A DNA stretch of 64,000 nt, from assembly GCF_042159835.1 (NCBI RefSeq), contig NZ_JBBVGT010000003.1, positions 248,001 through 312,000 on the forward strand, in the 5' to 3' direction. Numbering within the stretch: the stretch's first letter is position 1; each line of letters begins with the position of its first letter. The notes under the pieces were generated by a model. The model worked only from the letters and a program-made list of their open reading frames with translations. It was not told the origin of the DNA and ran no database searches. Below are positions 1 through 8,807 of this stretch, piece by piece. This DNA comes from Albibacterium profundi. Its GTDB lineage: Bacteria > Bacteroidota > Bacteroidia > Sphingobacteriales > Sphingobacteriaceae. A program made the translations under genes and the position numbers.

Positions 1-646
1 TCACACTTGCGGCTTCTTTCAACGCACGCATGGTGTTTACCGTACTATTCCAGTTTTCAACCGTCTTTTCAGTTATGGCTAACTGTTCATCCATAGCGAT
101 CAGTTGATAATAGTAACTTGCAATGGTTGAAATAAGTCGTGTTTTCACAGCTCTGGCAGCCTCGGTAGTGGCCAGAAGGTTAGCAAGTTCGGCTCTCTTG
201 CTACTTTTTAACTTTCCCCAGATATCAGCTTCCCAAGTAGCCGATGCGGCGACGTTATACTGGGTAATATTACTGCCTCGCCCAAAGCGTTGAGCCTCCG
301 GTAAACGACTTTCATCGACGCCCGCACTCAGATTGAGATTGGGAAGGAACGCTGCTTTGCTCTGATTAAAGTAGGCTTCGGCCTGCTGGATATTCAAATA
401 GGCTATTTCCAGATCCGGGTTATTGGTGAGACCTGTTTCAATCAGGTCTTGCAGATACGAATCTGTAAATACCTCTCTCCATGAAAGATGAGCCATTGAG
501 TTGGTATCGGAGTTCTGAATATCTCGGTAGAGGCTGTCTATGTTCATTTCGGGTTTGACGTATTCCTTTGTCACCCCGCATGATGATATGAAAACAATAC
601 CTATCAGCGAAAAAAATAATCCGTATTTTAAAATTCTTTTTGACAT
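1..646 (-). CDS. RND efflux outer membrane factor, NodT/OprM-type lipoprotein (partial, C-terminus off window)
   Basis: Translating the minus strand from the ATG at 646 gives an open frame to the window edge, about 215 residues. The N-terminus MSKRILKYGLF leads to a hydrophobic stretch and a lipobox ending ISSC, so it should be an outer membrane lipoprotein. The following sequence (WREVFTDSYLQDLIE, NPDLEIAYLNIQQAEAYF, ATWEADIWGKLKSSKRAE) is typical of TolC-like outer membrane factors of the NodT/OprM class, which form the exit duct of tripartite pumps. It starts 6 nt after the RND gene stop, so it is the third gene of an adaptor-RND-duct operon. The C-terminal half lies outside the window. 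The family call is secure; the substrate is unknown. Confidence 0.88.
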   Translation of the reverse strand, partial: MSKRILKYGLFFSLIGIVFISSCGVTKEYVKPEMNIDSLYRDIQNSDTNSMAHLSWREVFTDSYLQDLIETGLTNNPDLEIAYLNIQQAEAYFNQSKAAFLPNLNLSAGVDESRLPEAQRFGRGSNITQYNVAASATWEADIWGKLKSSKRAELANLLATTEAARAVKTRLISTIASYYYQLIAMDEQLAITEKTVENWNSTVNTMRALKEAASV

Positions 647-652
647 TCTAAT

Positions 653-3600
653 TTAGATATGATCAGGGTTCTCATTTGATTGTGTATTGGGCGCGGCTGG
701 TAGTGGCTTTTTTCTGAAGCGTTCTTGCAATCCCTGGAAAATAATAAACAAAATCGGTATTACGAATACTCCGAAAATCGTTCCGATAAGCATACCACCA
801 ACGGCACCGGTACCGATTGCTTGATTGCCAACTGCACCTGCTCCGGAAGACAGCATTAAGGGGATGAGTCCAAAGATGAATGCAAAAGAAGTCATCAGAA
901 TCGGACGGAGACGCGCTTGTGCGCCTTCAAGTGCTGCTTTCACAATCGGCATACCTTGTCGTCGTCGCTCTGCAGAGAACTCGACGATCAGAATAGCGTT
1001 TTTAGAAAGGAGCCCGACGAGCATGATAAGAGTAATCTGTAAGTATATGTTATTTGAAATTCCGAATATCGTTGCGAAAATATACACACCCGCCAAACCG
1101 ATTGGTAATGATAAGAGTACGGCTAAAGGCAGTATGTAGCTTTCATATTGGGCGCTGAGTAAAAGATATACGAAGATGATTACCAGCAAGAAAATAAACA
1201 TGGTTTGACTACCGGCTGATATTTCTTCGCGTGTCATTCCTGAAAACTCATAACCATAACCAACGGGTAGGGAAGTAGCGGCAACTTCCTCAATCGCCCG
1301 AATGGCATCGCCTGAACTATAACCTGCATTAGGCGAGCCATTTATTTCAATAGCTGTAAATAAGTTAAATCGGGAAATTGACTGTGGACCGTACACGCGT
1401 TTTAAGGATATGAAGCTTGTAATGGGAGCCATCTGTCCTTCCTGATTCCGAACATATATATTGTTCAGCCCTTCAGGGTTGGCTCTATATTGCGGTTCAG
1501 CTTGATACATTACACGGTATTGTTTTCCAAACTGGTTGAAATTAGATGCATAGATACCACCATAATAACCCTGCATGGTTCCCATTATTTCACTTACTGT
1601 GAAGCCTGCTTCTTTGGTTTTCTCTACATTAACCTCAATTTCATATTGGGGGAAGTTAGGGTCAAAAGAGGTAGATGCATATTGGATTTCAGGACGTTCA
1701 TTTAAGGCGGCAATAAAATCGTTGCCCACTTTGGTGAATGTAGCAATATCAGCACCGGTGCGGTCCTGAAGCTGAAATTCAAAACCTTGAGATACACCAA
1801 AACCTTGGATGGTAGGTGGTGCGAAATAGATCACTTTTGCTTCAGTGATGGAGCGCGTTTTCGCAAAAAGTTGACCGATAATTGCCTGCACACTTTGGTC
1901 GTCGCGTTTCCGTTCAGACCAGTCTTTTAACTTAATAATCAACATGGCATAGTTACTACCACGTCCGCTGATCAACCCGTTACCGCTTACCCGAAGTACG
2001 TTTTCTACTTCAGGGATGGTCCGTACCAAGCGCTCAACTTCGATAGCAACTTCTTCCGTCCGTTCCACCGAGGCTGAGGTTGGTAATGCGATGTCCGCCA
2101 TAATGGAACCAGTATCTTCGTTCGGAACAAAAGCTGTAGGTGTTACTCGCATTAAAATAAAAAATGCAGCGGTAAAAAGCACAATACCCGTTAGCGCAAT
2201 CCACTTACGGTGGATGAGGAAGGAAACAGATTTCCTGTACTTATTGGTCGTAGTTTCGAAAGCGACGTTAAATGCCGTATAAAAACGCTGGATAAAATTC
2301 TTCTTTTTATCTCGCTCATGATGAGGCTTCAAAAAGAGTGCACAGAGTGCTGGGCTCAATGTTAGGGCATTAACTGCGGATAGGATGATAGCCACTGCCA
2401 ATGTTAATCCGAACTGCTGATAGAAAACACCTGCTGAGCCGGAAATAAAACTAATCGGAACGAACACTGCAGCCATCACAAGAGTAATGGAGATAATCGC
2501 GCCGGAAATCTCACTCATCGCATCCTTGGTTGCAACTAATGAAGATGTATAACCTTGATCCAGCTTGGCATGGACGGCCTCGACGACGACGATAGCGTCA
2601 TCCACAACGATACCGATAGCCAACAAAAGTGCAAATAGAGTAAGTAAGTTGATTGTAAAGCCGAAAAGACTCAGGAAGAAAAACGTTCCAATAATAGATA
2701 CAGGCACCGCGATAGCGGGTATCAAAGTCGACCGAAAGTCTTGTAAGAAGATGAATACAACCAAGAAAACCAAAATGAAGGCTTCAATCAGCGTAGTGAT
2801 TACCTTGCTGATAGATGCGTCAAGGAAGTCGTTGGCATTCACCAGGTTCACATATTTAATTCCCTTTGGAAAGTTTTGAGCTGCCTCATTAAGTACTTCT
2901 AAGCTACCTTCAATTACCTCTTGTGCGTTTGAGCCGGCTGTTTGGCTGATGGCTACACCTACCGATGGGTATCCGTTGGTTGTCGATGATGTGGCATAGT
3001 TCATCGCACCCAGCTCGATCCTAGCGATATCTTTAAGTCTAAGGAGCTGACCGTCATTACCGGCTCTCAGTACAATATTCTCAAATTCAGACACATCGGC
3101 TAATCGACCCTTATATTTGATTGTATATTGAAAAGACTGGCCACCTTGCTCGCCGAACTGGCCAGGAGCGGCTTCAATATTTTGCTCGGCCAAAGCAGCA
3201 CTGATATCGTTAGGTACCAAACCGTAGGTAGCCATGACATCCGGTTTAAGCCAGATTCGCATGGAATAATCCATTCGACCAAAAGCTCTTGCCTCACCTA
3301 CACCGTTTACCCTTTTCATTAAAGGAACGAGATTAATCTCTGCGTAGTTTTGAAGAAAGGTCTGATCATAGGTTGGATCCTCGCTATATAAAGAGAAGAT
3401 AATCAGGTTACTACTTTGTGTTTTAAAAGTGGAGACACCCGATCGGGTAACCTCCTGAGGCAGAAGACTGGTGGCCCGTGCCACCCGATTCTGGACGTTA
3501 ACATTGGCAATATCGGGATCGGTTCCTGTCTTGAAGACAATCGTAATACGTGCGCTTCCGTCGTTTCCGGCAGAAGATCTCATATAGGCCATGTCCTCCA

Positions 3601-3814
3601 CCCCGTTGATCTGCTCTTCGAGAGGAACGATTACGCTATTTAATACAACTTCTGCGTTTGCTCCTTGGTAGGATGCAGAAACCACAATTGTTGGAGGTGC
3701 TATATCAGGGTACTGGGAAACAGGAAGCGTAAGTAATCCTAAACCTCCTAACAGAACAATTAAGATGGAGATTACGGTCGCTAGTACAGGTCGTTCTATG
3801 AAACGATTAAACAT
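653..3814 (-). CDS. RND multidrug efflux transporter, HAE1 (AcrB/MexB-like) family
   Basis: A 1053-residue inner membrane proton-driven exporter, the usual length for AcrB-type pumps. It opens with MFNRFIERPVLATVISIL (first membrane helix). The proton-relay pair is seen in GIVVDDAIVVVEA near residue 405, and the partner lysine in GLLSKNAILIVEF near residue 940. Two large periplasmic loops and 12 predicted membrane helices fit the family. It lies between the adaptor gene (22 nt upstream) and the outer membrane factor (6 nt downstream), a complete tripartite cassette. HAE1 pumps export hydrophobic or amphiphilic drugs, dyes and bile acids; the substrate here cannot be read from sequence. No TetR-type regulator sits next to the operon. 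Confidence 0.96.
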   Translation of the reverse strand: MFNRFIERPVLATVISILIVLLGGLGLLTLPVSQYPDIAPPTIVVSASYQGANAEVVLNSVIVPLEEQINGVEDMAYMRSSAGNDGSARITIVFKTGTDPDIANVNVQNRVARATSLLPQEVTRSGVSTFKTQSSNLIIFSLYSEDPTYDQTFLQNYAEINLVPLMKRVNGVGEARAFGRMDYSMRIWLKPDVMATYGLVPNDISAALAEQNIEAAPGQFGEQGGQSFQYTIKYKGRLADVSEFENIVLRAGNDGQLLRLKDIARIELGAMNYATSSTTNGYPSVGVAISQTAGSNAQEVIEGSLEVLNEAAQNFPKGIKYVNLVNANDFLDASISKVITTLIEAFILVFLVVFIFLQDFRSTLIPAIAVPVSIIGTFFFLSLFGFTINLLTLFALLLAIGIVVDDAIVVVEAVHAKLDQGYTSSLVATKDAMSEISGAIISITLVMAAVFVPISFISGSAGVFYQQFGLTLAVAIILSAVNALTLSPALCALFLKPHHERDKKKNFIQRFYTAFNVAFETTTNKYRKSVSFLIHRKWIALTGIVLFTAAFFILMRVTPTAFVPNEDTGSIMADIALPTSASVERTEEVAIEVERLVRTIPEVENVLRVSGNGLISGRGSNYAMLIIKLKDWSERKRDDQSVQAIIGQLFAKTRSITEAKVIYFAPPTIQGFGVSQGFEFQLQDRTGADIATFTKVGNDFIAALNERPEIQYASTSFDPNFPQYEIEVNVEKTKEAGFTVSEIMGTMQGYYGGIYASNFNQFGKQYRVMYQAEPQYRANPEGLNNIYVRNQEGQMAPITSFISLKRVYGPQSISRFNLFTAIEINGSPNAGYSSGDAIRAIEEVAATSLPVGYGYEFSGMTREEISAGSQTMFIFLLVIIFVYLLLSAQYESYILPLAVLLSLPIGLAGVYIFATIFGISNNIYLQITLIMLVGLLSKNAILIVEFSAERRRQGMPIVKAALEGAQARLRPILMTSFAFIFGLIPLMLSSGAGAVGNQAIGTGAVGGMLIGTIFGVFVIPILFIIFQGLQERFRKKPLPAAPNTQSNENPDHI

Positions 3815-3836
3815 AATTCTTTGTCAAGTTTGTATA

Positions 3837-5018
3837 TTATCGAACAGTATCTGGAGTAGTTACGGGCTTGAACAGACTATCGGCATTCACGGCTACCGGT
3901 TGTACATTGAGTCCATCCCGCAGAGTCGCCAGTCCTTCCATTACAATTTTGTCACCAGGTTTAAGTCCCGCGTTTACTACGTAAAATTGGCCGTCATCAT
4001 TATCCATGACGGTAATCGACTTGCTGGTTACCGTGTTATCTTCTTGAAGTTGATAAACAAATTTTTTGCCTTGTATCTCGTAGGTTGATTTCTGTGGTAT
4101 GACAATCGCCGAATCTAATTCCAAAGGAATGATAATAACACCACTACTACCGCTGCGAACAACATTTCCCGGATTCGGGAAGGTAGCACGCACACTAATG
4201 GAGCCGGTTGCCGTGTTTATGAGTCCGCTGGTAGTTTCAATTCGCCCCGGATATGGAAATTGAGAACCATTGGCAAGTATCAAAGAAACTTGAGGGATAT
4301 TTGCTAGATTATCGCGGGCCGAGCCTTCCGCTTCGCGGCCAGAAATCTCCAACATCTGTTTTTCATTAATCGAAAAGTATGCGTAGATATTGGTGATATT
4401 AGATACCGTTGTTAAGGGCTGCGGAGTATTGCTGCTTACTAAACTCCCGATTTTATAAGGAAGCGTGCCGACAACACCGTTAACCGGACTGGTTATTAAC
4501 GTATAACCAACATTGGTTGAAGCATTCGTTAGGTTAGCACGAGCTTGAGCCAATTGAGCTTGCTGTGATTCTAGGTTGAACTGTGCAGATTCAAGTTGAT
4601 AGCGACTGATTATATTTTTCTCTACCAACGGCCTTACTTTATTTACCTCCATTTGTGCTGTATTTACAGCAGCCTCGGCTATTTTTACAGCAGCCTCCGC
4701 AGATCGTTTCTCTTGTTCGTATTGTGGGGCACTGATGCGAAAGAGTGCCTGGCCCTGTTTAACAGTAGCACCTTCATCCACGTAAATATGCTCAATAAAG
4801 CCTTCTATCTTTGGTCGGATTTCAATGTTTTGTTGACCTTCAATAGTTGCTGGGTAGTTGCTGTTTAAAGTTGTTGATCGCGGTTCAATCGTCAATATTG
4901 GATATTCAGATATAGTTACTTCAGCGTTTTGTTTATTTTCAGAATTTCCGCCACATGCAGCGATTAATAGGATAGTCGGTAAAATAATGGCTTGTAAGAC
5001 CGTATTTTTTTTCAGCAT
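3837..5018 (-). CDS. RND efflux periplasmic adaptor (membrane fusion protein), lipoprotein
   Basis: A 393-residue HlyD/AcrA-type adaptor linking the RND pump to the outer membrane duct. It has a signal peptide with lipobox LIAAC near residue 21. A biotinyl-lipoyl-like half (PKIEGFIEHIYVDEGATVKQGQALF) is followed by an alpha-helical hairpin rich in Ala, Gln and Glu (residues about 110-165), the second lipoyl half (TSPVNGVVG) and a beta-barrel domain. The C-terminal part (GLKPGDKIVMEGLATLRDG) is characteristic of the family. It is the first gene of the operon, preceded by about 100 nt of noncoding DNA that holds a candidate promoter. Confidence 0.95.
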   Translation of the reverse strand: MLKKNTVLQAIILPTILLIAACGGNSENKQNAEVTISEYPILTIEPRSTTLNSNYPATIEGQQNIEIRPKIEGFIEHIYVDEGATVKQGQALFRISAPQYEQEKRSAEAAVKIAEAAVNTAQMEVNKVRPLVEKNIISRYQLESAQFNLESQQAQLAQARANLTNASTNVGYTLITSPVNGVVGTLPYKIGSLVSSNTPQPLTTVSNITNIYAYFSINEKQMLEISGREAEGSARDNLANIPQVSLILANGSQFPYPGRIETTSGLINTATGSISVRATFPNPGNVVRSGSSGVIIIPLELDSAIVIPQKSTYEIQGKKFVYQLQEDNTVTSKSITVMDNDDGQFYVVNAGLKPGDKIVMEGLATLRDGLNVQPVAVNADSLFKPVTTPDTVR

Positions 5019-5047
5019 AGTTTGTTTTGATGAAATAGTGCAATCAT

Positions 5048-5055
5048 CAAAAATA
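5048..5055 (-). promoter_or_regulatory. Candidate -7 promoter element of first RND operon
   Basis: The minus strand reads TATTTTTG, matching the Bacteroidota -7 consensus TAnnTTTG, 30 nt upstream of the adaptor ATG. No clear TTTG -33 element is found at the expected distance, so this is tentative. Confidence 0.3.
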
Positions 5056-5120
5056 CAATAAATGAATTGTTTTATACGTTAACGATTAGTTAAAGGTCAT
5101 CGTTTATCGTAATTTTTGTA

Positions 5121-5651
5121 TTACAAACGATGTGCGTTTTTCGCTCTGATTGCTTCAATCTGAGGCAAAGCCAATTTTAACCACACCGTATATTGGTCCG
5201 GGTTATTCTTTATATCAGCTTTGATTTGAGCTAGGCTAAGAAATTTAAAGTCGTTTGCTTCTTGAGGATTTATTTTGGGCAATGAATCAGTTGTTCCAAC
5301 AAAAATATGATCCAATTCATGTTCAAAGAGTCCGTTCTCAAACCGGGTTTTATAGAGGAACTTGGATATAAAACGAAGCTCACACTCCATGCCCATTTCT
5401 TCTTGTAATCGTCGCTTGGCTGCTCCTAATGTATCTTCACCCGGTCGAGGGTGGCTGCAGCAGGTGTTGGACCATAATCCTGGAGAATGATATTTGTCCA
5501 AGGCGCGTTGTTGGAGTAAAAGCTCGCCCGCGCTATTAAACAAAAAGACAGAAAAGGCTCGATGTAGTACACCAGTTTGGTGTGCTTCCAATTTCTCCAT
5601 CGTACCTAGTGCTTTGTCTTCTTGGTCGACAAGGATCACCTCTTCTGTCAT
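5121..5651 (-). CDS. idi: Isopentenyl-diphosphate delta-isomerase, type I
   Basis: A 176-residue Nudix-fold enzyme that interconverts isopentenyl and dimethylallyl diphosphate, supplying both C5 units for quinones and polyprenols. Catalytic features are visible: NTCCSHP with the second Cys (about residue 65) aligned to the E. coli catalytic Cys67, metal-site histidines at about residues 24, 30 and 67, and the Nudix-like REEMG-type segment RLQEEMGMECEL. Length matches type I enzymes. It starts 33 nt downstream of tpx on the same strand, so the two may share a transcript. No other isoprenoid gene is adjacent. Confidence 0.95.
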   Translation of the reverse strand: MTEEVILVDQEDKALGTMEKLEAHQTGVLHRAFSVFLFNSAGELLLQQRALDKYHSPGLWSNTCCSHPRPGEDTLGAAKRRLQEEMGMECELRFISKFLYKTRFENGLFEHELDHIFVGTTDSLPKINPQEANDFKFLSLAQIKADIKNNPDQYTVWLKLALPQIEAIRAKNAHRL

Positions 5652-5684
5652 TTTATTTTTTATTGATATTTTGTTTAAGCTAAT

Positions 5685-6182
5685 TTACGAAACAGCCTTA
5701 ATAGCTTGGTCGTAGTTGGGTTCTTGACCAATTTCTGGCACCTGCTCCTCATAAACAATCTTTCCTTGAGGATCGATGACTACTACTGCGCGACTGTGTA
5801 AGCCTTTTAATGGTCCATCCGCCATTTGTACGCCGTACTCCTCGCCGAATGAGGTTCTAAAATCGGAAAGCATCTCGACATTCTTAATGCCCTCAGCGCC
5901 ACAAAATTCAGCTTGTGCAAACGGTAAGTCTTTTGAAATGCAAAGGACAACTGTGTTATCTAAGCTCGCAGCTTCTTCGTTGAATTTTCGAACAGATTGA
6001 GCACACACACCCGTGTTTATGCTCGGAAATATGTTCAGAATAACGTTTTTCCCTTTGTAATTGGATAAGCTTTTGTCTGATAGATCTGTTCCGGTTAACG
6101 TAAAATCTTTAGCTTCTGTTCCCACTGCTGGTAATGAGCCAACGGTGTTAACGTTATCGCCTTTGAAAGTAATTTGTGCCAT
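5685..6182 (-). CDS. tpx: Thiol peroxidase (atypical 2-Cys peroxiredoxin)
   Basis: A 165-residue peroxiredoxin reducing hydrogen and alkyl peroxides with thioredoxin as reductant. The peroxidatic cysteine is in FPSINTGVCAQSVRKF (Cys60) and the resolving cysteine in AQAEFCGAEG (Cys94), matching Cys61 and Cys95 of E. coli Tpx. The N-terminal MAQITFKGDNVNTVG is typical, with no signal peptide, so it acts in the cytoplasm. A near-perfect Bacteroidota promoter (TTTG-N19-TATATTTG) lies about 45 nt upstream. It may be co-transcribed with idi. Confidence 0.97.
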   Translation of the reverse strand: MAQITFKGDNVNTVGSLPAVGTEAKDFTLTGTDLSDKSLSNYKGKNVILNIFPSINTGVCAQSVRKFNEEAASLDNTVVLCISKDLPFAQAEFCGAEGIKNVEMLSDFRTSFGEEYGVQMADGPLKGLHSRAVVVIDPQGKIVYEEQVPEIGQEPNYDQAIKAVS

Positions 6183-6229
6183 AATATTTGTTTTTAAGGT
6201 TAAACTATTTTAAGAATTGATTGTTTTAC

Positions 6230-6260
6230 CAAATATATGATAATACACAATCTGTTCAAA
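6230..6260 (-). promoter_or_regulatory. Bacteroidota-type promoter of tpx
   Basis: On the minus strand, TTTG (6257-6260) is followed by a 19-nt spacer and TATATTTG (6230-6237). This matches the TTTG/TAnnTTTG consensus of the Bacteroidota primary sigma factor. The predicted start site is about 6224, giving a roughly 40-nt leader before the tpx ATG. It is the best promoter match in the window. Confidence 0.75.
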
Positions 6261-6304
6261 TTTAACGCACTAAGATTACATTGGTGTGAATCAATCGTTA
6301 CGCT

Positions 6305-6976
6305 ATGATGAATAAAGCTTCGAGGCAATTGTCCGCAGGATGGCTTATTGCTGTACTTTTAATAACCACTGCGTGTTCAAACCAACAACGAAATGGAATG
6401 GCAGATGGAACTAACGCCGAGGATGCCGAACTAATCGACAGCAATCAAATCGACACAATCGTTGTAAAGTTCACTGATCAGCCGATTATCCGTGTGGTTG
6501 CAGGGAACTCAATTGGCGATTTTCTAATTGATCAAGAAGTAGAGGAGTCGAATTTGTTCAATCGCCTTGGAGAGGTAGATAGTGCAGATGCTGCGATGTG
6601 TAAAAGTTGGAGTATATGGTATTTGGAAGACAAAAACACTCCAGCACATCCTGTAGCTGAGTTTGATGTGTATTCGGCCTGTGATGCAGAAATCGATATG
6701 AAAAAGTCAATTCAGGTTATGCGTCTGAATGAAGTTGATTTCGAGATGGATAATGGTATTTCATTTGGTGACGATTTATCTATTATCAAAGAGTCCTATC
6801 CAGATGCTGTCGAGCTTTCGTTTACAGATGCATTAAGCGATACGATTGTTCGGGTGTATGACGACGTGGAAGCAGGTATTGCATTTGAGTTAAGAGACGA
6901 TGAAGTGCGAGCTGTTATCGTTCACGTCCCTAATCAAGGGATTGAAAATATGTATTTACCGTTTTATAAACAATAA
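6305..6976 (+). CDS. Predicted lipoprotein of unknown function
   Basis: A 223-residue protein that I do not recognise. The N-terminus has a hydrophobic segment ending LLITTACSN, a plausible lipobox, so a secreted lipoprotein is likely. The mature part is acidic, with two cysteines about 24 residues apart (AAMCKSW and YSACDAE). The C-terminal half (FGDDLSIIKESYPDAVELSF, then VYDDVEAGIAFELRDDEVRAVIVH) resembles small periplasmic proteins that sense or bind something through a compact alpha/beta fold, but no function can be assigned. ATG codons at 6305 and 6308 are both possible starts. It is divergent from tpx and ends at a strong hairpin shared with the converging beta-barrel gene. Confidence 0.75.
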   Translation: MMNKASRQLSAGWLIAVLLITTACSNQQRNGMADGTNAEDAELIDSNQIDTIVVKFTDQPIIRVVAGNSIGDFLIDQEVEESNLFNRLGEVDSADAAMCKSWSIWYLEDKNTPAHPVAEFDVYSACDAEIDMKKSIQVMRLNEVDFEMDNGISFGDDLSIIKESYPDAVELSFTDALSDTIVRVYDDVEAGIAFELRDDEVRAVIVHVPNQGIENMYLPFYKQ

Positions 6977-6991
6977 AGTAGTCGTTTTTTT

Positions 6992-7045
6992 AACAAGCAT
7001 GGGGTCTTCTCGATATATCAAGAAGACCCCATGCTTGTTTTTGTA
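6992..7045 (+). terminator. Rho-independent terminator, long perfect hairpin
   Basis: A perfect 19-bp inverted repeat (6992-7010 with 7021-7039) surrounds a 10-nt loop that is itself partly palindromic, followed on the plus strand by TTTTTG. It lies between two converging genes and should stop plus-strand transcripts; on the minus strand the U-run is missing. Confidence 0.85.
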
Positions 7046-7054
7046 TATACTTTC

Positions 7055-7672
7055 CTAGAAGTAGAAATGGATACCCAAAGAAGGGGCGAAGAAATCGGCT
7101 CCGAATGAGAAGCTGTCATAACCTGCACCTTCGACTGTATTGCCGTCTCCGTCTTCAATCGAATAGTTGTTGTACGAAAGTCCGTTAACTGCAAATTCAA
7201 GACCTACTTTATCGCTAGGGAAATAAACGAAACCTGGTGATAAAGCTACACCTATGGAAGTCGAGCTACCTGTCTTGTCTCCGGTTTCTAGGTCTTCATT
7301 GATGGCTTTAACTGATCCGAATGCCATAGGCACCGATAGTTGTCCGAAGAACTTGAAATTGTTAGCAATCGGAGTATAGTAACGACCGAAAGGAGCTACC
7401 ACGAAAGCTTCTGTTTTACCTACATTGCTCGCTTCATCTAATCTCGAAGTTTGGTAACCTATTCCTGTCCCGATAGCGATGTTGTCATCAACAAAATACC
7501 CAACATTAGGAGCTACTGAAAAATCGTATGCCGAATTTGCACCGGATGCGTCCGACTTAACCGTGTTATAAGAAACTGTACCGCCAAGGATGAAATTTCC
7601 TTTGTCTGTTTGTGCTTGAGAGGTTAATACCACTCCACCTAATAATGCGATTGATAATAATAATTTTTTCAT
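7055..7672 (-). CDS. Outer membrane beta-barrel protein, small OmpW/opacity-like type
   Basis: A 205-residue secreted protein. A signal peptide (MKKLLLSIALLGGVVLTSQAQ) precedes a series of short amphipathic beta strands with many Gly, Tyr and Phe. The protein ends in GIHFYF, an aromatic C-terminus expected for outer membrane barrel insertion. Size fits an 8-stranded barrel of the kind often annotated as porin family or OMP beta-barrel domain in Bacteroidota. No catalytic motif is seen. It has its own upstream region of about 240 nt, which carries an 18-bp motif also present upstream of the second RND operon. The substrate and role are unknown. Confidence 0.85.
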   Translation of the reverse strand: MKKLLLSIALLGGVVLTSQAQTDKGNFILGGTVSYNTVKSDASGANSAYDFSVAPNVGYFVDDNIAIGTGIGYQTSRLDEASNVGKTEAFVVAPFGRYYTPIANNFKFFGQLSVPMAFGSVKAINEDLETGDKTGSSTSIGVALSPGFVYFPSDKVGLEFAVNGLSYNNYSIEDGDGNTVEGAGYDSFSFGADFFAPSLGIHFYF

Positions 7673-7778
7673 TTTTTATCCTTTTAAATTTAAACGATTC
7701 GAGGGTTCAATCCCTCGTTTGTTGCAACAAAAGTCTCTATATTTCGAAGCTGTTGCAAGGTCAATTTATCGGTATAAA

Positions 7779-7796
7779 TGGTCTAAATGTCGTATT
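7779..7796. promoter_or_regulatory. Candidate operator, motif shared with 14648-14665
   Basis: The 18-bp sequence TGGTCTAAATGTCGTATT occurs about 107 nt upstream of the beta-barrel gene start. It matches 17 of 18 positions of a site about 130 nt upstream of the second RND operon, in the same orientation relative to the downstream gene. A binding site for a common regulator, possibly the AraC-type protein at 15051, is a guess. Confidence 0.3.
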
Positions 7797-7839
7797 AAAG
7801 TGAATCTGAAATTAGCATGACAATTCTCCGTATAACATT

Positions 7840-7874
7840 AAAAAAGCCCCTTATTTGATGTTATAAGGGGCTTT
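7840..7874 (-). terminator. Rho-independent terminator after the usp gene
   Basis: A 12-bp perfect inverted repeat (7843-7854 with 7863-7874; core GCCCCTTAT) is followed on the minus strand by a run of five or six T. It lies about 40 nt after the stop of the universal stress protein gene and should end the second RND operon. Confidence 0.88.
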
Positions 7875-7916
7875 GGTTCTATGACTACTTGAAAGTCAGC
7901 GGGTTGTAATCTGGGT

Positions 7917-8747
7917 CTAAACTTCCGTGCCAATCGGTATGGACAATAAGGGTATCTCAGTCTGTGACGCCATCACTCTTGTTTTGCTACGGTGGACGAT
8001 TGATTTCCAAAAACCATAGCGTTGGGGAACCATAATTAGCAGGTCGGCATCGATTTGTTTTATCTCGTTTTGAATCTCATCTATCACCCTCTCAGATTCA
8101 ATATTTTTGTAGGTGTGCGACACATCTTTAAGACCAGAATCAATGTTGTCGATCGCCGATTGTTGTAAGTCTTCGTCTATCGACCGTAATTTTCGTTGAA
8201 CATGAAACACCTCAACCTCAGCGGCTGCGGCACGCGCATATAATCTGATTCGTTCCAAAATACGGATATTGACACCACGTAGGAAGTCGACTGCGAAAAG
8301 TATCTTTCTGACAGGCTTATATTTAACCCCAGGAGGGATAGCTAATACCGGCAGTTTATGCTGCATAATTAAAGACGTCGTAGTATTTCCAAAAAGCTCT
8401 TGACCGAGCGAATCCGGTGCCGTTCCCATTATGACTATTTCCGCATCATATTCAGCAAAAATCTTTTCAATCTCCTCGTCGACTTGTGAAAAACGAGTTT
8501 CATATCGCACTTTAATCGAATACTTTCTTGAAAGCTCCTCGGCCTTTTCCTTTAATAACCATTCGTTCTTCTCCATTAACTCATTGAATACGGTAGCCGG
8601 GAGGCGAGCGTTTGATACATGTAAAGGAATGTGGTAGGCGTTGAACAGAAGCACATCGGTGTCGAAAATTGCTGCTGCGAAACATGCATACTCGACGGCA
8701 TTGTCGGCTTCTTTAGAAAAATCGGTGGCTGCTATGAACGTTTTCAT
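7917..8747 (-). CDS. Universal stress protein with two tandem Usp domains
   Basis: A protein of about 276 residues with two UspA-like halves. The first begins MKTFIAATDFSKEADNAVEYA and contains VIMGTAPDSLGQELFGNTTT, the second begins VRKILFAVDFLRG and ends LLIMVPQRYGFWKSIVHRS. The ATP-binding GxxG(9)GS pattern is only partly kept. I chose the ATG at 8747 because the frame can be extended only to a GTG at 8792 that lies inside a hairpin, and MKTFIAATDFS is the usual Bacteroidota Usp start. It follows the second RND transporter on the same strand after 60 nt, so it may belong to that operon and link efflux to stress. Confidence 0.88.
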   Translation of the reverse strand: MKTFIAATDFSKEADNAVEYACFAAAIFDTDVLLFNAYHIPLHVSNARLPATVFNELMEKNEWLLKEKAEELSRKYSIKVRYETRFSQVDEEIEKIFAEYDAEIVIMGTAPDSLGQELFGNTTTSLIMQHKLPVLAIPPGVKYKPVRKILFAVDFLRGVNIRILERIRLYARAAAAEVEVFHVQRKLRSIDEDLQQSAIDNIDSGLKDVSHTYKNIESERVIDEIQNEIKQIDADLLIMVPQRYGFWKSIVHRSKTRVMASQTEIPLLSIPIGTEV

Positions 8748-8762
8748 GTGATTGTTATTTAA

Positions 8763-8792
8763 GTGTCGACCCCATGATGAAGGGATCGACAC
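8763..8792 (-). other. Hairpin between RND transporter and usp genes
   Basis: Arms GTGTCGACCC (8763-8772) and GGGATCGACAC (8782-8792) pair with one bulged base. On the minus strand the hairpin follows the RND stop by 15 nt and is followed by TTAAATAAC, not by a U-run. It may be a weak terminator, a processing site or a stabiliser that sets a different level for usp. Confidence 0.55.
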
Positions 8793-8807
8793 GATTATTT
8801 ATCAATC

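Noticed and set aside
7700..7717. Hairpin CGAGGG-TTCAAT-CCCTCG resembling a tRNA T-arm upstream of the beta-barrel gene
   Set aside because: Loop size is wrong for a T-arm and no acceptor, D or anticodon arm surrounds it. It is more likely a leader hairpin or chance.
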